Source: Rhizophagus irregularis (taxonomy: Eukaryota; Glomeromycota; Glomeromycetes; Glomerales; Glomeraceae). Taken from it: DNA of 64,000 bases. Each line of letters opens with the position of its first letter. Within the stretch, counting starts at the first letter, position 1. The notes under the pieces are model-generated. The model saw only the letters and a program-made list of their open reading frames with translations. It did not search any database and was not told the origin of the DNA. Positions 46,231 to 57,515 of this stretch are shown here, in pieces. The translations under genes and the position numbers were made by a program. The DNA lies in assembly GCF_026210795.1 (NCBI RefSeq), contig NC_089444.1, positions 1,540,501 through 1,604,500 on the forward strand, written 5' to 3'.

Positions 46231-47355
46231 TTAAAATATGAAAGGAATAAACTTTTTTTTCATCTTGTTATTTGTAAATTCTCTCCATTTTTTCTTACCA
46301 AATTCATCTTCCATAATTTTTTCTTCTATATTAATACATTTAAATAATCCAATAATACTTATGATTAAATCAATTATAACGTAATACCAATAAAATTTTT
46401 TTATAATGAAAAAAACATGATTATTTAACCTCCAACCAAAATAAATCTTACCTAACCAAATCATAAACAATCCAGTATATTTAGGAAATTGAACGCAATC
46501 ATATAAAAAGTAATCATCTTTTAAAATTAATTCTTTAAACAATTTATTTGGATTATTTGAATTAGGAGGATTTAAAATAAAAGATGATGGAGGAGTTGGT
46601 GGTAGTGATAAAGTAGGAGTTGAAATATTGACATTTGTAGTATGAGAATCTACAACTTTTGTAGTATGAGATTCTTTTGTAGTATGGGATTCTTTGACAT
46701 TTGTAGTATGAGAATCTATAACTTTTGTAGTATGAGATTCTTTTGTAGTATAGAATTCTTTGACATTTGTAGTATGAGATTCTTTAAATTTTGTAGTATG
46801 GGATTCTTCAACTTTTAAAGTATGAGAATCTTCAACTTTTGTAGATTCTTTGACTTTTGCAGTATGAGAAACTTCAACTTTTGTAGATTCTTCAACTTTT
46901 GTAGTATGAGAAATAATAATAGGGAGTTGTAACATTGTGCTGATTTGTAAATAAACCCTGATTCTTTCAATAGCATTTTGAAAAATAGTTTTTGTACGAA
47001 TGAAAGGTAAAGGAATTTCAAAAGGTAAAGAAAATAACTCATCATGAGGTCTTAAACAAAGTAATCTAATAAGAGCTCCAAGAATTGTTAAAGGTATAAA
47101 AATCATATCTAAACAAGACCAATAAGATAAGATATCATTAATAAAGTAGTAATATTCATACCACATAATAAGTAAATAATAAGATAAAATAATTAAAAAA
47201 GAGATGTTTAATAACTTTATATAAAGTAAATAAATTAAATTTCCACCTTCATGATGAAAAATTCTCAAATTTTTTTTTACAGGTAATTGAGGAGGAAATA
47301 AAGAAATGAAAACCAAATAATTTTGAATAAGTAAAATAAAAAGTTTTGACCACAT
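46231..47355 (-). CDS. Isoprenylcysteine carboxyl methyltransferase-like membrane protein with a repetitive insertion
   Basis: Single exon. The first ATG at 47355 gives 374 residues. There is an N-terminal membrane segment, then others around YIKLLNISFLIILSYYLLIM and CLDMIFIPLTILGALIRLLC. The C-terminal part reads QFPKYTGLFMIWLGKIYFGW, a further membrane segment (VIIDLIISIIGLF), then INIEEKIMEDEFGKKKWREF and KKFIPFIF. This order (H/Q-P-x-Y-T-G, I-x-x-E-E, F-G-x-x-W-x-x-F, I-P-F) is that of ICMT/PEMT-type methyltransferases, which methylate prenylated C-terminal cysteines in the ER. The usual R-H-P is Q-F-P here. Between the halves lies a hydrophilic insert of about 95 residues made of SHTTKVxES-type repeats, absent from typical family members. 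A Pro-rich stretch (TPTLSLPPTPPSS) follows. Confidence 0.6.
   Translation of the reverse strand: MWSKLFILLIQNYLVFISLFPPQLPVKKNLRIFHHEGGNLIYLLYIKLLNISFLIILSYYLLIMWYEYYYFINDILSYWSCLDMIFIPLTILGALIRLLCLRPHDELFSLPFEIPLPFIRTKTIFQNAIERIRVYLQISTMLQLPIIISHTTKVEESTKVEVSHTAKVKESTKVEDSHTLKVEESHTTKFKESHTTNVKEFYTTKESHTTKVIDSHTTNVKESHTTKESHTTKVVDSHTTNVNISTPTLSLPPTPPSSFILNPPNSNNPNKLFKELILKDDYFLYDCVQFPKYTGLFMIWLGKIYFGWRLNNHVFFIIKKFYWYYVIIDLIISIIGLFKCINIEEKIMEDEFGKKKWREFTNNKMKKKFIPFIF
46620..46915 (-). repeat. Coding minisatellite inside the ICMT-like gene
   Basis: Units of TTTGTAGTATGAGATTCTTT and variants (plus strand) recur about a dozen times. Because unit lengths stay multiples of three, the minus-strand frame remains open and gives SHTTKV-, NVKES- and TKVE-type protein repeats. 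Confidence 0.85.
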
Positions 47356-48874
47356 GTTACCACGTATTATCACGTATTGTAGTTGACCTGATGAAAAAAA
47401 AAAAAAAAAGATAGATAGAAAATAAAAGATAGAAAAAAAAGAAAAATAGAAAGGAAAAAAAAAAAAAAAAAAAGTAAAAAGTAAAAATAAAAAAAAAATT
47501 ACAATAAAAAATAGAAAAAAAAAAATAGAAACATGTAAATAAATAAATACATTTACATAATATGATGTAATTAAGCGAGCTTATTATTAAACTATTTGCT
47601 TATTATTAAACTATTTACTAGTAACTATCAATACTATCAATACTAAATATCATACTATAATATATTATTATAAATAAATTTACCAAATAAACACAATTTT
47701 TAAAACTGGGAATATGTAATAGCAAAAATAGTAAATTTAAAAATATTTGACAAATTAATCACTATTTTCAAAAAAAATTTTAGAAAATTTCTTTGTTTAC
47801 TAAGGTTAAAGAAAGAAAAATTCAATATAACCAAAAAATATTTCATATGACATGATTGTATTATGTAAAGTAACATGCATTTCATCAATTTTCATCTTGC
47901 ATAAATATAATTGTATTTTTTTTTGTTGAAAGACAGATTTGGGTATTTATTCAACTAAATAAGGACTCAAGTAAACTAAACGGTTTATTTAATTCAGCCA
48001 ATTCAATTTTAATAAACAAAAATCATGTGTTAAAAAGAAAAAAAAAGTACCTTTGTTTTTCTAGATATCAAACGATAACAATATTAATTATTGTAAATAA
48101 CACAAACAAAACAATGGGCAGCTTTCTTCCTTGCATAAAAAAATAATAAATAATTTTATTTTTTTTTATGGTCCATTTAACCCGCATCCTGTAAACCGGT
48201 TCCTGTTAAAAAGTACGGGTTCTAATTTTCAACAAAGGAAATTTTTAACCTGATTTTTTTATTTGTTTATTTTTTCTTTATATTAAACAATTGTTTCGTT
48301 TCTATATTTGTACATGGCAATAATTTTAAAATTAATTCATACCAAGTTTTATCTCTAATATAAACGGATTTAGATTCATTCATTCGGTTCATAACGAGAA
48401 TAATATTAAAGATAACAATATCAGATTGATATAACAATAATATTTCCTAATATTTCAAATCTTTCGTTTATTTTTCAATTTGAAAAAAAAAGAATTCTTT
48501 GTTTAACATGATCTTAAAAGTTGCAAGTATATTATATATGAGACAATAAAATATAAAATAAGTTAAAATTTTCCCTTCTTCCTCTTTTTTTTTATTCAAA
48601 AAAAAAAATAAGTAAAAATAAGTTTTTTTTTTATAAGTTTAAGTTTTTAAGAAAAAAGATGGTCAATTGAAAAACGGAATCAATTTTTCATCTGATAAGT
48701 ATGCTATTACACTCGTTCGTTATAAGGGAAAAAATTTTTTACAAGAAAAAATTTTATGATTTATGAATATCGTATACGATACAAAAAAAAGGATCTAAAA
48801 TATATGAATATCGTCGGAGATCGAATAAATTTGCATCGTAAAAGAGGAAAAGAGGGTGGAAAACTTAAGGTTTC
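47356..48874. other. A-rich spacer
   Basis: Dominated by A/T homopolymers (47390-47530 is almost pure A with scattered G/T). No gene recognised. Confidence 0.5.
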
Positions 48875-49210
48875 TTATCTTCTTCTTCTAATAAGGGTAT
48901 TGACCTCTTCAGCCAGGAGAGCATAACCGAGTTTCTCTTGGGGAGTGGCCGTATCCATAAATAAATCTACAGCACGATTAAATACTCGCCAGTCGGTAAT
49001 CTGAACCGACGTCGCTACAGAAAACCGCAACAATTTCCTTCTATTCATTCTCATGCGATTATATGGTCGACCCCTTGTCAGTTCTCCGTGAATTCTTACG
49101 GCAGTAGAACGATTTGGGAAGTACTGATGCCTATTTGCAACTAACTGTTGCAATAAGCGAGCTACTTCCTCATGGAAGGAATTTACTACTTGAGAATTAG
49201 CTTGATTCAT
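48875..49210 (-). CDS. Small basic protein, family not recognised
   Basis: Single exon, 111 residues, beginning MNQANSQVVNSFHEEVARLL and ending EEVNTLIRRRR. Base composition is clearly less A/T rich than everything around it, and codon use is varied, as for a real gene. The protein is rich in arginine (RGRPYNRMRMNRRKLLRF) and predicted to be mostly helical (FHEEVARLLQQLVANRHQYF; EKLGYALLAEEVNTLI). No signal peptide or membrane segment. Nuclear or nucleic-acid binding is plausible from charge only. Flanks are extreme A/T tracts with no partner gene. Confidence 0.6.
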   Translation of the reverse strand: MNQANSQVVNSFHEEVARLLQQLVANRHQYFPNRSTAVRIHGELTRGRPYNRMRMNRRKLLRFSVATSVQITDWRVFNRAVDLFMDTATPQEKLGYALLAEEVNTLIRRRR

Positions 49211-51335
49211 AATGTTAAGAGCTTATTTTTTATTTTTTAAACTTAAATATAAATAGTATGTTTATGATTTTTTTTTTTTATTTTTTAAAGAAAAAAAAAT
49301 TCTATGTAAGGGTTATTTCCCGCGAAAAGTGATTTATATAAATGAAATTTTGTGCTTCTTTTTTAATGCATAAACAATTTGTATAATTGCTTTTATATAT
49401 TATGAATAAATATTTTTTTTTACACTGCATTTTTAATAACTGTGTTATATTAAAATATAATAAATAAATAAAACTTTTTTTTTTTCAAAGTTTAAAATGG
49501 AAAGGGAAAAAAAAAATAATTTTTTTTTGTACACTTTGTAATACTAATAATAACAAATTATAGTTTTTCAAAAAAAAACAGAAAAATACCACCACCCAAA
49601 AAAAGAATTTTACAAGTTAAAAAAATTTTTTTTCAAGTTAAACCTAAAAATAGTTTAATTATTAAGAATTTATTATGCAACACAAAAAGGCTTTATGGTT
49701 TGTTTGTCGTGTCAATAACCAGTTATAACTTTAAAATCAAGTATTTTTTTTTTGTAATCCCAATTTTTTTTTTGTTTTTAAAGTATATGTATAAAAAAAT
49801 ATACATATATATATTTATATGTATGTATGTAATATATATATTAAATAAAATTTAACATTTTAACGTCTCGCGTCTTGAAAATGTTTTTTTTTTAACTTTA
49901 TAAATTTTATAAATTTTTAAATTAATTAATAATTCAATACATTGATATTTTATAGTAATTATGAATAAAGTTCTAAAAATATTACAAGTATTATTATTTA
50001 TAATATAATTATAATATGCATTAAATTTAACTGGATTTATTAAATTTGACAAACACTGTAAATCCTTTTTAATAAACGATAATAAAACTTACATAATTCT
50101 CTTTTTTTTATTTTTTTTTAAAAAAAATTTAAAAATTTTTTTTTTTTTATTTGAAAAAACAAAATTTTATTTTAAAAAAGTAATTGGTAAACTTTAATCA
50201 TCCCTGAAATATTACCTATTTTTAGATTTTCGGATATTAACTCGATAAACCAGTTTACAACCCGAGTTATAATAATTAATAATTAATAATAATAATAATA
50301 ATTTTCTTTAATGATTCACAAAAAAAAAACAAAAAAAAAACAACCAAAAAAAAAAAATCTTTATTTATTTATTTATTGATTCATTATTTTTTCCCTTTTT
50401 ACAATAATAAATATAATCAATTAAAATTCTGGACTCTCCAGAAAATCACATTATTTTGTTTATCTTTGTTTTCTTTTAGATTATTATGTTAATCTTGTAC
50501 TCCGCTAGTTTTTTTTTACCTTTGTAGAATATTCTTATATATCTTTGATAACTTTGTATAATGTTATCTTGCATGTAGAATGTTATCTTGTATTCTTCTT
50601 TATATACTTCTTTTGCCTTTGTAAAATAAGTTTAATGATTTTTCCTGTTTTATTATTATCAATAACCAAATTTTATATCAATACACGTAATATACGCAAT
50701 ATAATTCAAATATCATGATTATTTATTTACTATAATAACTATTAAACATACCAAAATGTATAAAGTATTTAGATCAATAAATAAGACCACTTTTTGTTAT
50801 TTTGTATTATTTTGTATCACTTTAAGAATCATCAGATGGTTGAAAAGTCCTCAAATTTGATTGGTTTCTCAATAAAAAAAAAAAACACTTTTCGCCGAAA
50901 ACCATTTGAACTTCCTATTTTTAGAAATAAAAACAAACCCCCGAATTTTTGATCTATAATATTCCAAAAGATGATATTTATTAAGACTAAATCAAGGTTC
51001 ATTATTTTATTATGTTAATTAAAAAGTTGTATATTGTTGTAAATCCCACAAATATTTATATTTTGAACACCTCTTAAAAATATTTGATCATCATTTGTTA
51101 TTCTTTGTCTATAAAGATTGATTTTCTTTTTTTTACGGTGTCAAAGTTATACAGTTAACGACAAACCTATGTAAAAAAAGTTTTTTAAGTTCGTAATCTC
51201 AATGAAATTTGTTCAAGAATTATATACAATTATAAACTGAAATCGTATATTATATATACTGTAATTACATATCAACCGGCATCTTCTGTGTTACAAACAG
51301 AAAAAAGCTTAGCATGAAATAAGTTTTTCAAATTT
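49211..51335. other. A/T-rich gene-free region
   Basis: Homopolymers, a TATATG microsatellite (49785-49840), an AAT microsatellite (50266-50300) and TTGTAGAATGTTATCTTG-type short repeats (50520-50600). No gene recognised. Confidence 0.5.
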
Positions 51336-51557
51336 CTAAATGAAAGACTTAAATGCGCGATCAACAATTCCGGTCCTTTGTTTCCCAGTCCATAGGTTTA
51401 TAAAGTTTGTTTCGGGATTATAATTATCAAAATTAGGCAATCTGTTGTACAATTTGTACCAAAGTACGTGTGAACTTTTATTTTGCCAAAATACCAATTT
51501 CAAATACTTTCGAAATTTTGATTGACCTATTTTGTTATATTTCATACATTTAAGGTT

Positions 51558-51655
51558 AAAAAAAAAAAAAAAAAAAAAAACTCTGGACTCCTTCTGGCTA
51601 CGCCGACCGGCAGCTAACCGAAATGGAAACGGCGTTGAAAGCATTTGAAAGGTTT
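51558..51655. other. 23-A homopolymer abutting a G/C-rich island
   Basis: A run of 23 A (51558-51580) is directly followed by a G/C-rich stretch (CTCTGGACTCCTTCTGGC onward to about 51650). On the minus strand this is a G/C-rich sequence ending in a long T run, as expected for a Pol III transcript end or a small retroposed element. No RNA family was recognised. Confidence 0.3.
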
Positions 51656-52088
51656 GCGTTACACAAATTTTGCTTTAATAAAAAAAATTAAATATTTTAG
51701 TATAAATAACAATTATATATTTAACAATCAAAAATAAAAATTGAAACGGTATAAGAGTGTTTTTAATAAGTGAGTCTTTCACAAAATCTGTTTTCATGTT
51801 GGAAAGTAAATTATAAAATCATTTCTAGAATTTCTAGAATTTCAAAAAGAACATACTAATTAAATCTTTTTTTTTTTAATCAAAAGTATAGTTTTATGTA
51901 TTACCGTACCAGTTAAAGCAAAATAATGAATATTCCTAGTTGGTCAAATCTCGGGAGAAAGTTTGAATATAATTCCGGCCAAAATTAATTAACGTAATTT
52001 AGGCCAAAGTTGAAGTTTTAATAAGTGATCATTTTAAGGTATTCTTTGCGTATATAAACTCCTTGCTTATATGTTTATTTAAATAAAA

Positions 52089-52319
52089 ATGCTTACTTAC
52101 TATTCGCTTGTCGATCTGGTGGTTGTGAGCTGGCTCTGGATAGAATTTCTTAAATGGAATTTTTATTCATTGATTACTGGAACAGAGGTGTTTCGTTGGA
52201 TTGTATTTTCTTTAATTAAAATTATGCATTTAGGATCTACATTCGACATAGGGGTGGTTCTATATTTTTATTTAACCAATAACAAATATGACGAAGATGA
52301 CGAATTGAAATTGTTCTAG
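52089..52319 (+). CDS. Possible small membrane protein, unknown
   Basis: 76 codons from ATG with hydrophobic stretches (LVDLVVVSWLWIEFL; FSLIKIMHLGSTFDIGVVLY) and an acidic end (NKYDEDDELKLF). No family recognised. May be chance or a gene fragment. Confidence 0.2.
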   Translation: MLTYYSLVDLVVVSWLWIEFLKWNFYSLITGTEVFRWIVFSLIKIMHLGSTFDIGVVLYFYLTNNKYDEDDELKLF

Positions 52320-54744
52320 TTCTGAATGTACTTGATATTCTAGATTCAAAAGATGTTACCAGCTTTACAAAATCAATTAATGTGAGTGAATTTGTGGTAC
52401 GTGATGATTTTTATAATAATAAACTTTTTTTTAAAAAAATTAAAAACATGTAAATAAATAAATAAACAAATAAAAATTTCTATTAATTATTTTAGTTATA
52501 AAATTCTTTTTTTAGATTCTTAGAATTTTTATGTTTAATTGTGTGAAAAAAAAAACTAAACTATCATATATATGTATAAATATATATATTTTTGGTAAAA
52601 TCACAAAAATGGTAAATATGAATAATTTTTTCAAAGTTTAACTGATTACAAGGAAATTTATTCTTTATTCATTCATTCATAATTCTAAAATTTTATTATT
52701 TACATTTTTCTTTTTTAGTTATTAAAATTTGGTTGATTCTTTCTTAGAAGAGTTAAGCTTGGTTTATCTGATGAACTTAATAGTTAAGGTGAAACAAACA
52801 GTAATATTTATTAAATAGGTTTTTCCGCACAGAAAAAAAAAATTCTTGTTTGTGTTCTTAGGAAATTTTATGTTTGAACTAAGACTTTTTTAGTTAGATT
52901 TTAGAGAAACGATGATCAAGAAGATCTGATAATCCGTATTCGATGATTCTCATTGAGTGACCTCATGAACGCGTAGATCAAAAGTTTAGATCAGTATGTC
53001 TAAGTTGTATATGGTAAGTTCATGTAAAAAAAAACAAAAGACACATGAAAAGAAAATTTTTCATATCAGGGTGAAAACTGCATGATAACAATTAGTAAAT
53101 AATTACACTAATCTGAGATAAAACTTGAATGTTCACGCTGTAATGTGCGCAACAATTGTTGCTTTCAATATTAGACTCGATGAAAACTGTTTTTTTTTTC
53201 AATTAAATGCGCTGAATTTTTGACTGTGTATTTTAATTTCGTGTTTCACTATTTATATTTTATCTGAAGGGCTAACTCTACGACTGATGAACGTCTTTAA
53301 TTTATTATTTTAGGAGTCAGATTTTTAACGTTGAAACCCCACGTGTTGGGGCATAACGCCGTATTGCGGGCCAAAATCATGTGATCGCAAAATTTTCCTT
53401 GGTGCTGGCCAAACTCGATACCGCGGTGCGTTCTATTTTTAGCGCAATACGATCTCGATCAAGATATTCAAAATGGAGGTATACTCATTATACTGGTCAA
53501 ACAAAGAATTTTATAAATAGGGCTTTAATCATTTAAGAAATTTAGCAACTGTTACAACGTTTTTTCGATCCTAAAAACGAAGTAGCTTTCAAAAAAACTT
53601 TTTGGTGAGGAATAAAACAAGCCACTTTTTTAAACTTGATATTAAGACGAAAAAAATGATGAATTATGACTGAAGAAGTTGAATTATTTATTACCTCAAG
53701 AGCTATCTCCTCGATTTGAAGATTCTAAAAATCTATTTTAAATGTTTTTTGACATGATAAAAAAGGACATAATTACATTGTTAAAATTCAACACAAAGGA
53801 CTCAGTTTATTCATTCAAAGATTAGAATATTATGTCTCATGTACTTATTCTGTTCAAACTTTTTTAAGGTGGCTTCAAAGTGCAGGCCTCTAGTTTAATC
53901 CAAAATACACTTTACATTTAAAAAATTATTTCATTTTAACCGATTAATAGCAAATTATTGAGAACTTAAGCCAGTAATTCTACCTGCTATCGTAAATCAT
54001 TAGTGATATTTCTTCTAAAGAGATTTAATGTATTAGTTACTGTATCATAGCGATCTTGAAGAGGAAATAAATAAATTTTTTATACCAAATCTTTCATATA
54101 TATTTGTTGAACTTTCAAAATTCGGTAAATAGAGGAAGTCTCCGATGAAAATTAGTTATAAAAAAAATCGTTAGCAATGAAGATGATGAAGATGCAATGC
54201 AATTATAACTGCTTAAAATGAAGATTTAAGCTTTTGAAAACAGGGTTTTCACTTCAAGGTATTTCAGATATTATAGGTTTATCAGCTTCAAAAGTTGAGG
54301 AATTAAGTAAACAATAATTTTTTTTTTTAATTATTTGACTAGAATTTTTTGCCTAAAAAGTAGAAACCAATAAAAGATTTTGCAAATGAGGAGCCGTAAC
54401 GAAAATTACACTCACGTGACAATAATTTTATTTATCACAGGAGCCACGCCCCCTTCATTTACTCCAACTTTGAATTATTCATTATTTCTATTCAACAAAT
54501 GGACTCTTATATAAAATCATGGTCAATAGAATCGGTTATCTTTTAATATTTTTTGTACTATATCTTTAAATTAAAGCTGGAGTTTTTCAAAAAACAATTA
54601 ATAATTATTGTTTTTTGTATACTAAATATTTTAAGCTCAGCAATAACCTTATAATCTATAATACAAATAATTATAAAAATTTTCTTAAATTTTAAATCAA
54701 AGGTTTAAATAAATATATTTATTGTTAGTAAAAAAAAAAAAATA
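52320..54744. other. Gene-free region with probable old transposon remains
   Basis: No coding block could be supported. The phrase GGCCAAAATCATGTGA (53368-53385) also appears in near-identical form at 35595-35612, suggesting dispersed repeats. Confidence 0.35.
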
Positions 54745-55458
54745 GGGTATTGCTAAATATCAACAATGGTAATCGTCACCACACCACTTAATTCTGGCCG
54801 AAAATTATAATTTTGGCCAGAGTTAAAAAAACACATCATAAATATTTTTTTTCAAAAATTTCAATTTAAATAATAAATGTGTAAAATAAACCTGAGTAGA
54901 TACTAATCACACTAAAATTTTGAAAATTTGACTAAAAAAAAATCTTTTTTGAAACAAAAAATTGTATTTTACTTATAAAATCAAACTTTTGTTTTTCTTA
55001 AAAACTATTTAAACAACAGCCTTTATAATCTAAGGGAAAACTTGTTTACATATAGTGATGATATTTATTATAATTAGAATAATATCTCATTCAAAAATTT
55101 TGAGAATTCAAAAAATTTTTTATGTGTAATAATAATCATCACTGCTCTTGCCTCTTGATATGCCATATTGCCATATCAAGTATTATATATCTTTATAGAT
55201 TACTTCTTATCTATCATTGTTTAATTACCTATTTTTTTTTGAGGGGCTGGATGGCTATTATAGGTGTCATCATCAAAATGCTGTCTTTATAATTATGACA
55301 TTACAGCAAAATGGAAATTTGGCCTTAAAATATAAAGGTCGACATTCAATAATTTATAAAATAATTATGGTATAATTGTAGTAGAATGATATTACAGTAT
55401 AAGTTTAATTAATTTTGACAACACCTATAATAGCTATAGTTGGGATTTAACAATACCC
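54745..55458. mobile_element. Candidate non-autonomous element with GGGTATTG termini and a nested inverted repeat
   Basis: The left end GGGTATTGCTAAAT (54745) is mirrored by ATTTAACAATACCC at the right (to 55458). Inside the right half, GGCTATTATAGGTGTCATC (from 55251) is mirrored by GACAACACCTATAATAGC near 55420-55436. No transposase. Target duplication is unclear because both flanks are A runs. Confidence 0.45.
54794..54820. repeat. 27-bp near-perfect palindrome
   Basis: CTGGCCGAAAATTATA continuing ATTTTGGCCAG reads almost the same on both strands (one mismatched pair). GGCCAAAATTA-like phrases recur at 51978, 52001 and 56730-56745. Confidence 0.8.
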
Positions 55459-56639
55459 AAAAAAATAAATATAAAATAATATTAAACTAATATAATAATA
55501 TATATATATTAAATTACATATAATTCTTAACTAGTGTTCTTCATAAATTAAGTTGAGTCAAGTTTCAAATCAATTTTTTATATGATAAAATTTATCTTAC
55601 GTTGATTTTTATAATACTTTAACTATATTATTTATATTATGTGAGTTTATATGAGTTATTTTGAATCGCATATATAGGATACCATTTTTAATATTATAAA
55701 GAAATAATACTTATAGTTTTTTTATTATATTTTTTTATATATACAAAATTCAATATAATTTGGAATTTTGAAATTGAAATTTAAATTTTGAAATTTAAGC
55801 TATAATAAAATTAATTTAAAATTTAAGATTTATAATTTTAAAAAAATTTGAAATTAAGTAATTTTAAATTTTGAATGAACATATAATATTTTTCTTTCTT
55901 TTAGATTTTTAGATTTTTTTAATTTTTTTAATTTTTTTTTTTTGTATTCTTTATTTTTAAATTACTTTTAATTATATATATTTCTGATAATTTTTCTTTG
56001 CAACTTTTTTTGAAATTAATTTTTTTTTTATAATTTTATTATTTTTTAATTTTAAGCTATTTTTAATTATATATTTTAATTATTTTTCTTTATAAATTTT
56101 TTTTAAATTCTTCTTTATTTCTTAATTTTAAATGTAAAATCAACCAATTACAAAATAATTATATATTTTTCCTAAACAAATTTAATTATTTTGAAAATCA
56201 CCTTTTTGGAATAAAAACTGTAGCTTGTTATTTTCAAATTAAGCAATACGTTAAAAAGGAAGTAGCAGAATGTTGGCAGTACTTTCTTTTTATAAAAAAA
56301 AACTATAAAATCTATAAATATTAATAACTATTGAATTATCATTATTGACAATTAAAGAAAAAAAAATTGTTTAAATATAATAATTACAATATGATTTTAT
56401 TTATTGAATTTTTATATATAAGCTATAGTTTTAATTCAAAAAGAATGATACTTAGAGGTAAAAAATTTAATTTAAGATTATACATGTAAAATTTCTAAGA
56501 ATTAGAAAATTTTTTTAGAAAAATACATAATTATAATTACAAATAACTTTAAAATATTTTTTTTTTTAATTGTAGTATATTTGATAGTATAAAATTAAAC
56601 ATAAAATGTAAAACCAATTTATTAATTTTAATATTATTA

Positions 56640-56830
56640 AAAATTGATTTTTTTAAAATCCAAAATTCTGCTAAAATTAATTTATAATTTCAATTGAATT
56701 CATAATTCTGGTAAAATCATAATTTCAGCCAAAATTAATATGTTAAATATTTAATTGATAATTCTAGCTTATATTTAATTTTAATATTTTGGTTAAAATT
56801 AGTTTTAAGATTATCTTAAGATTAATTATT
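56640..56830. repeat. Degenerate array of ATAATTCTGGCAAAATTA-like units
   Basis: Phrases AATTCTGCTAAAATTAATT, AATTCTGGTAAAATCATAAT, TTTCAGCCAAAATTAAT and ATTTTGGTTAAAATTAG follow at intervals of roughly 30-50 bp. It is an old, decayed repeat array. Confidence 0.5.
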
Positions 56831-56932
56831 CTAGCATATTAGTAAATCTGTAAATCATCTTGTAAAACCTGATTATGGTAAAATTATAAGTTCAATTTTA
56901 CCAATTATAGAAATAAAAGAATTTTATTACAA

Positions 56933-57454
56933 CATCAGGAAATTTGTTTAGGCGTAATTTAGTGTAATATTTCGAAGGTGGTGTAAAATTTCGAAATATT
57001 ACACTAAAAACGTAATATTACAAAAGTTTACGCTCTTAAATTTGAATAATTATAGTAATTTAAGAATATCTCGCTATCTACTGATCCAATCAAGACGATC
57101 TATAGCTCATTGGAATCAGCTCATCAAGACGGATCGAATGGTAGTAAAATCGCATTTCTACAGTTGATAGAACGCTCTATAGTATGCAGTAAAGTTTTAA
57201 ATTAATAGAAAATCATCTATCGAACGTAAAGATACGATTTTACTACCATTCGATTCGTCTTGATGAGCTGATTCCAATGAGCTATAGATCGTCTTGATTG
57301 GATCAGTAGATAGCGAGATATTCTTAAATTACTATAATTATTCAAATTTAAGAGCGTAAACTTTTGTAATATTACGTTTTTAGTGTAATATTTCGAAATT
57401 TTACACCACCTTCGAAATATTACACTAAATTACGCCTAAACAAATTTCCTGATG
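56933..57454. repeat. Giant near-perfect inverted repeat (two 221-bp arms, about 80-bp loop)
   Basis: The left arm (56933-57153) starts CATCAGGAAATTTGTTTAGG and the right arm (57234-57454) ends with its complement. By eye only one or two mismatches are seen over 221 bp (for example GACGGATCG against GACGAATCG). The loop holds ACAGTTGATAGAACG and related fragments. No open frame. It is a foldback element or a recent inverted duplication. No clear target duplication. Confidence 0.9.
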
Positions 57455-57515
57455 AAATATTACTACTAATAGTGTAAAGATTAAGAATTAGTGTATGTTG
57501 GACTGTATTATGGTT

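Noticed and set aside
47390-47530. Possible centromere- or ARS-like A-rich block
   Set aside because: Pure homopolymer-type A tracts are common across the window and no consensus element could be identified.
51336-51644. 102-residue minus-strand frame
   Set aside because: It runs through a 23-base homopolymer (poly-Phe), has no recognised motif and is better explained as chance around the G/C-rich island.
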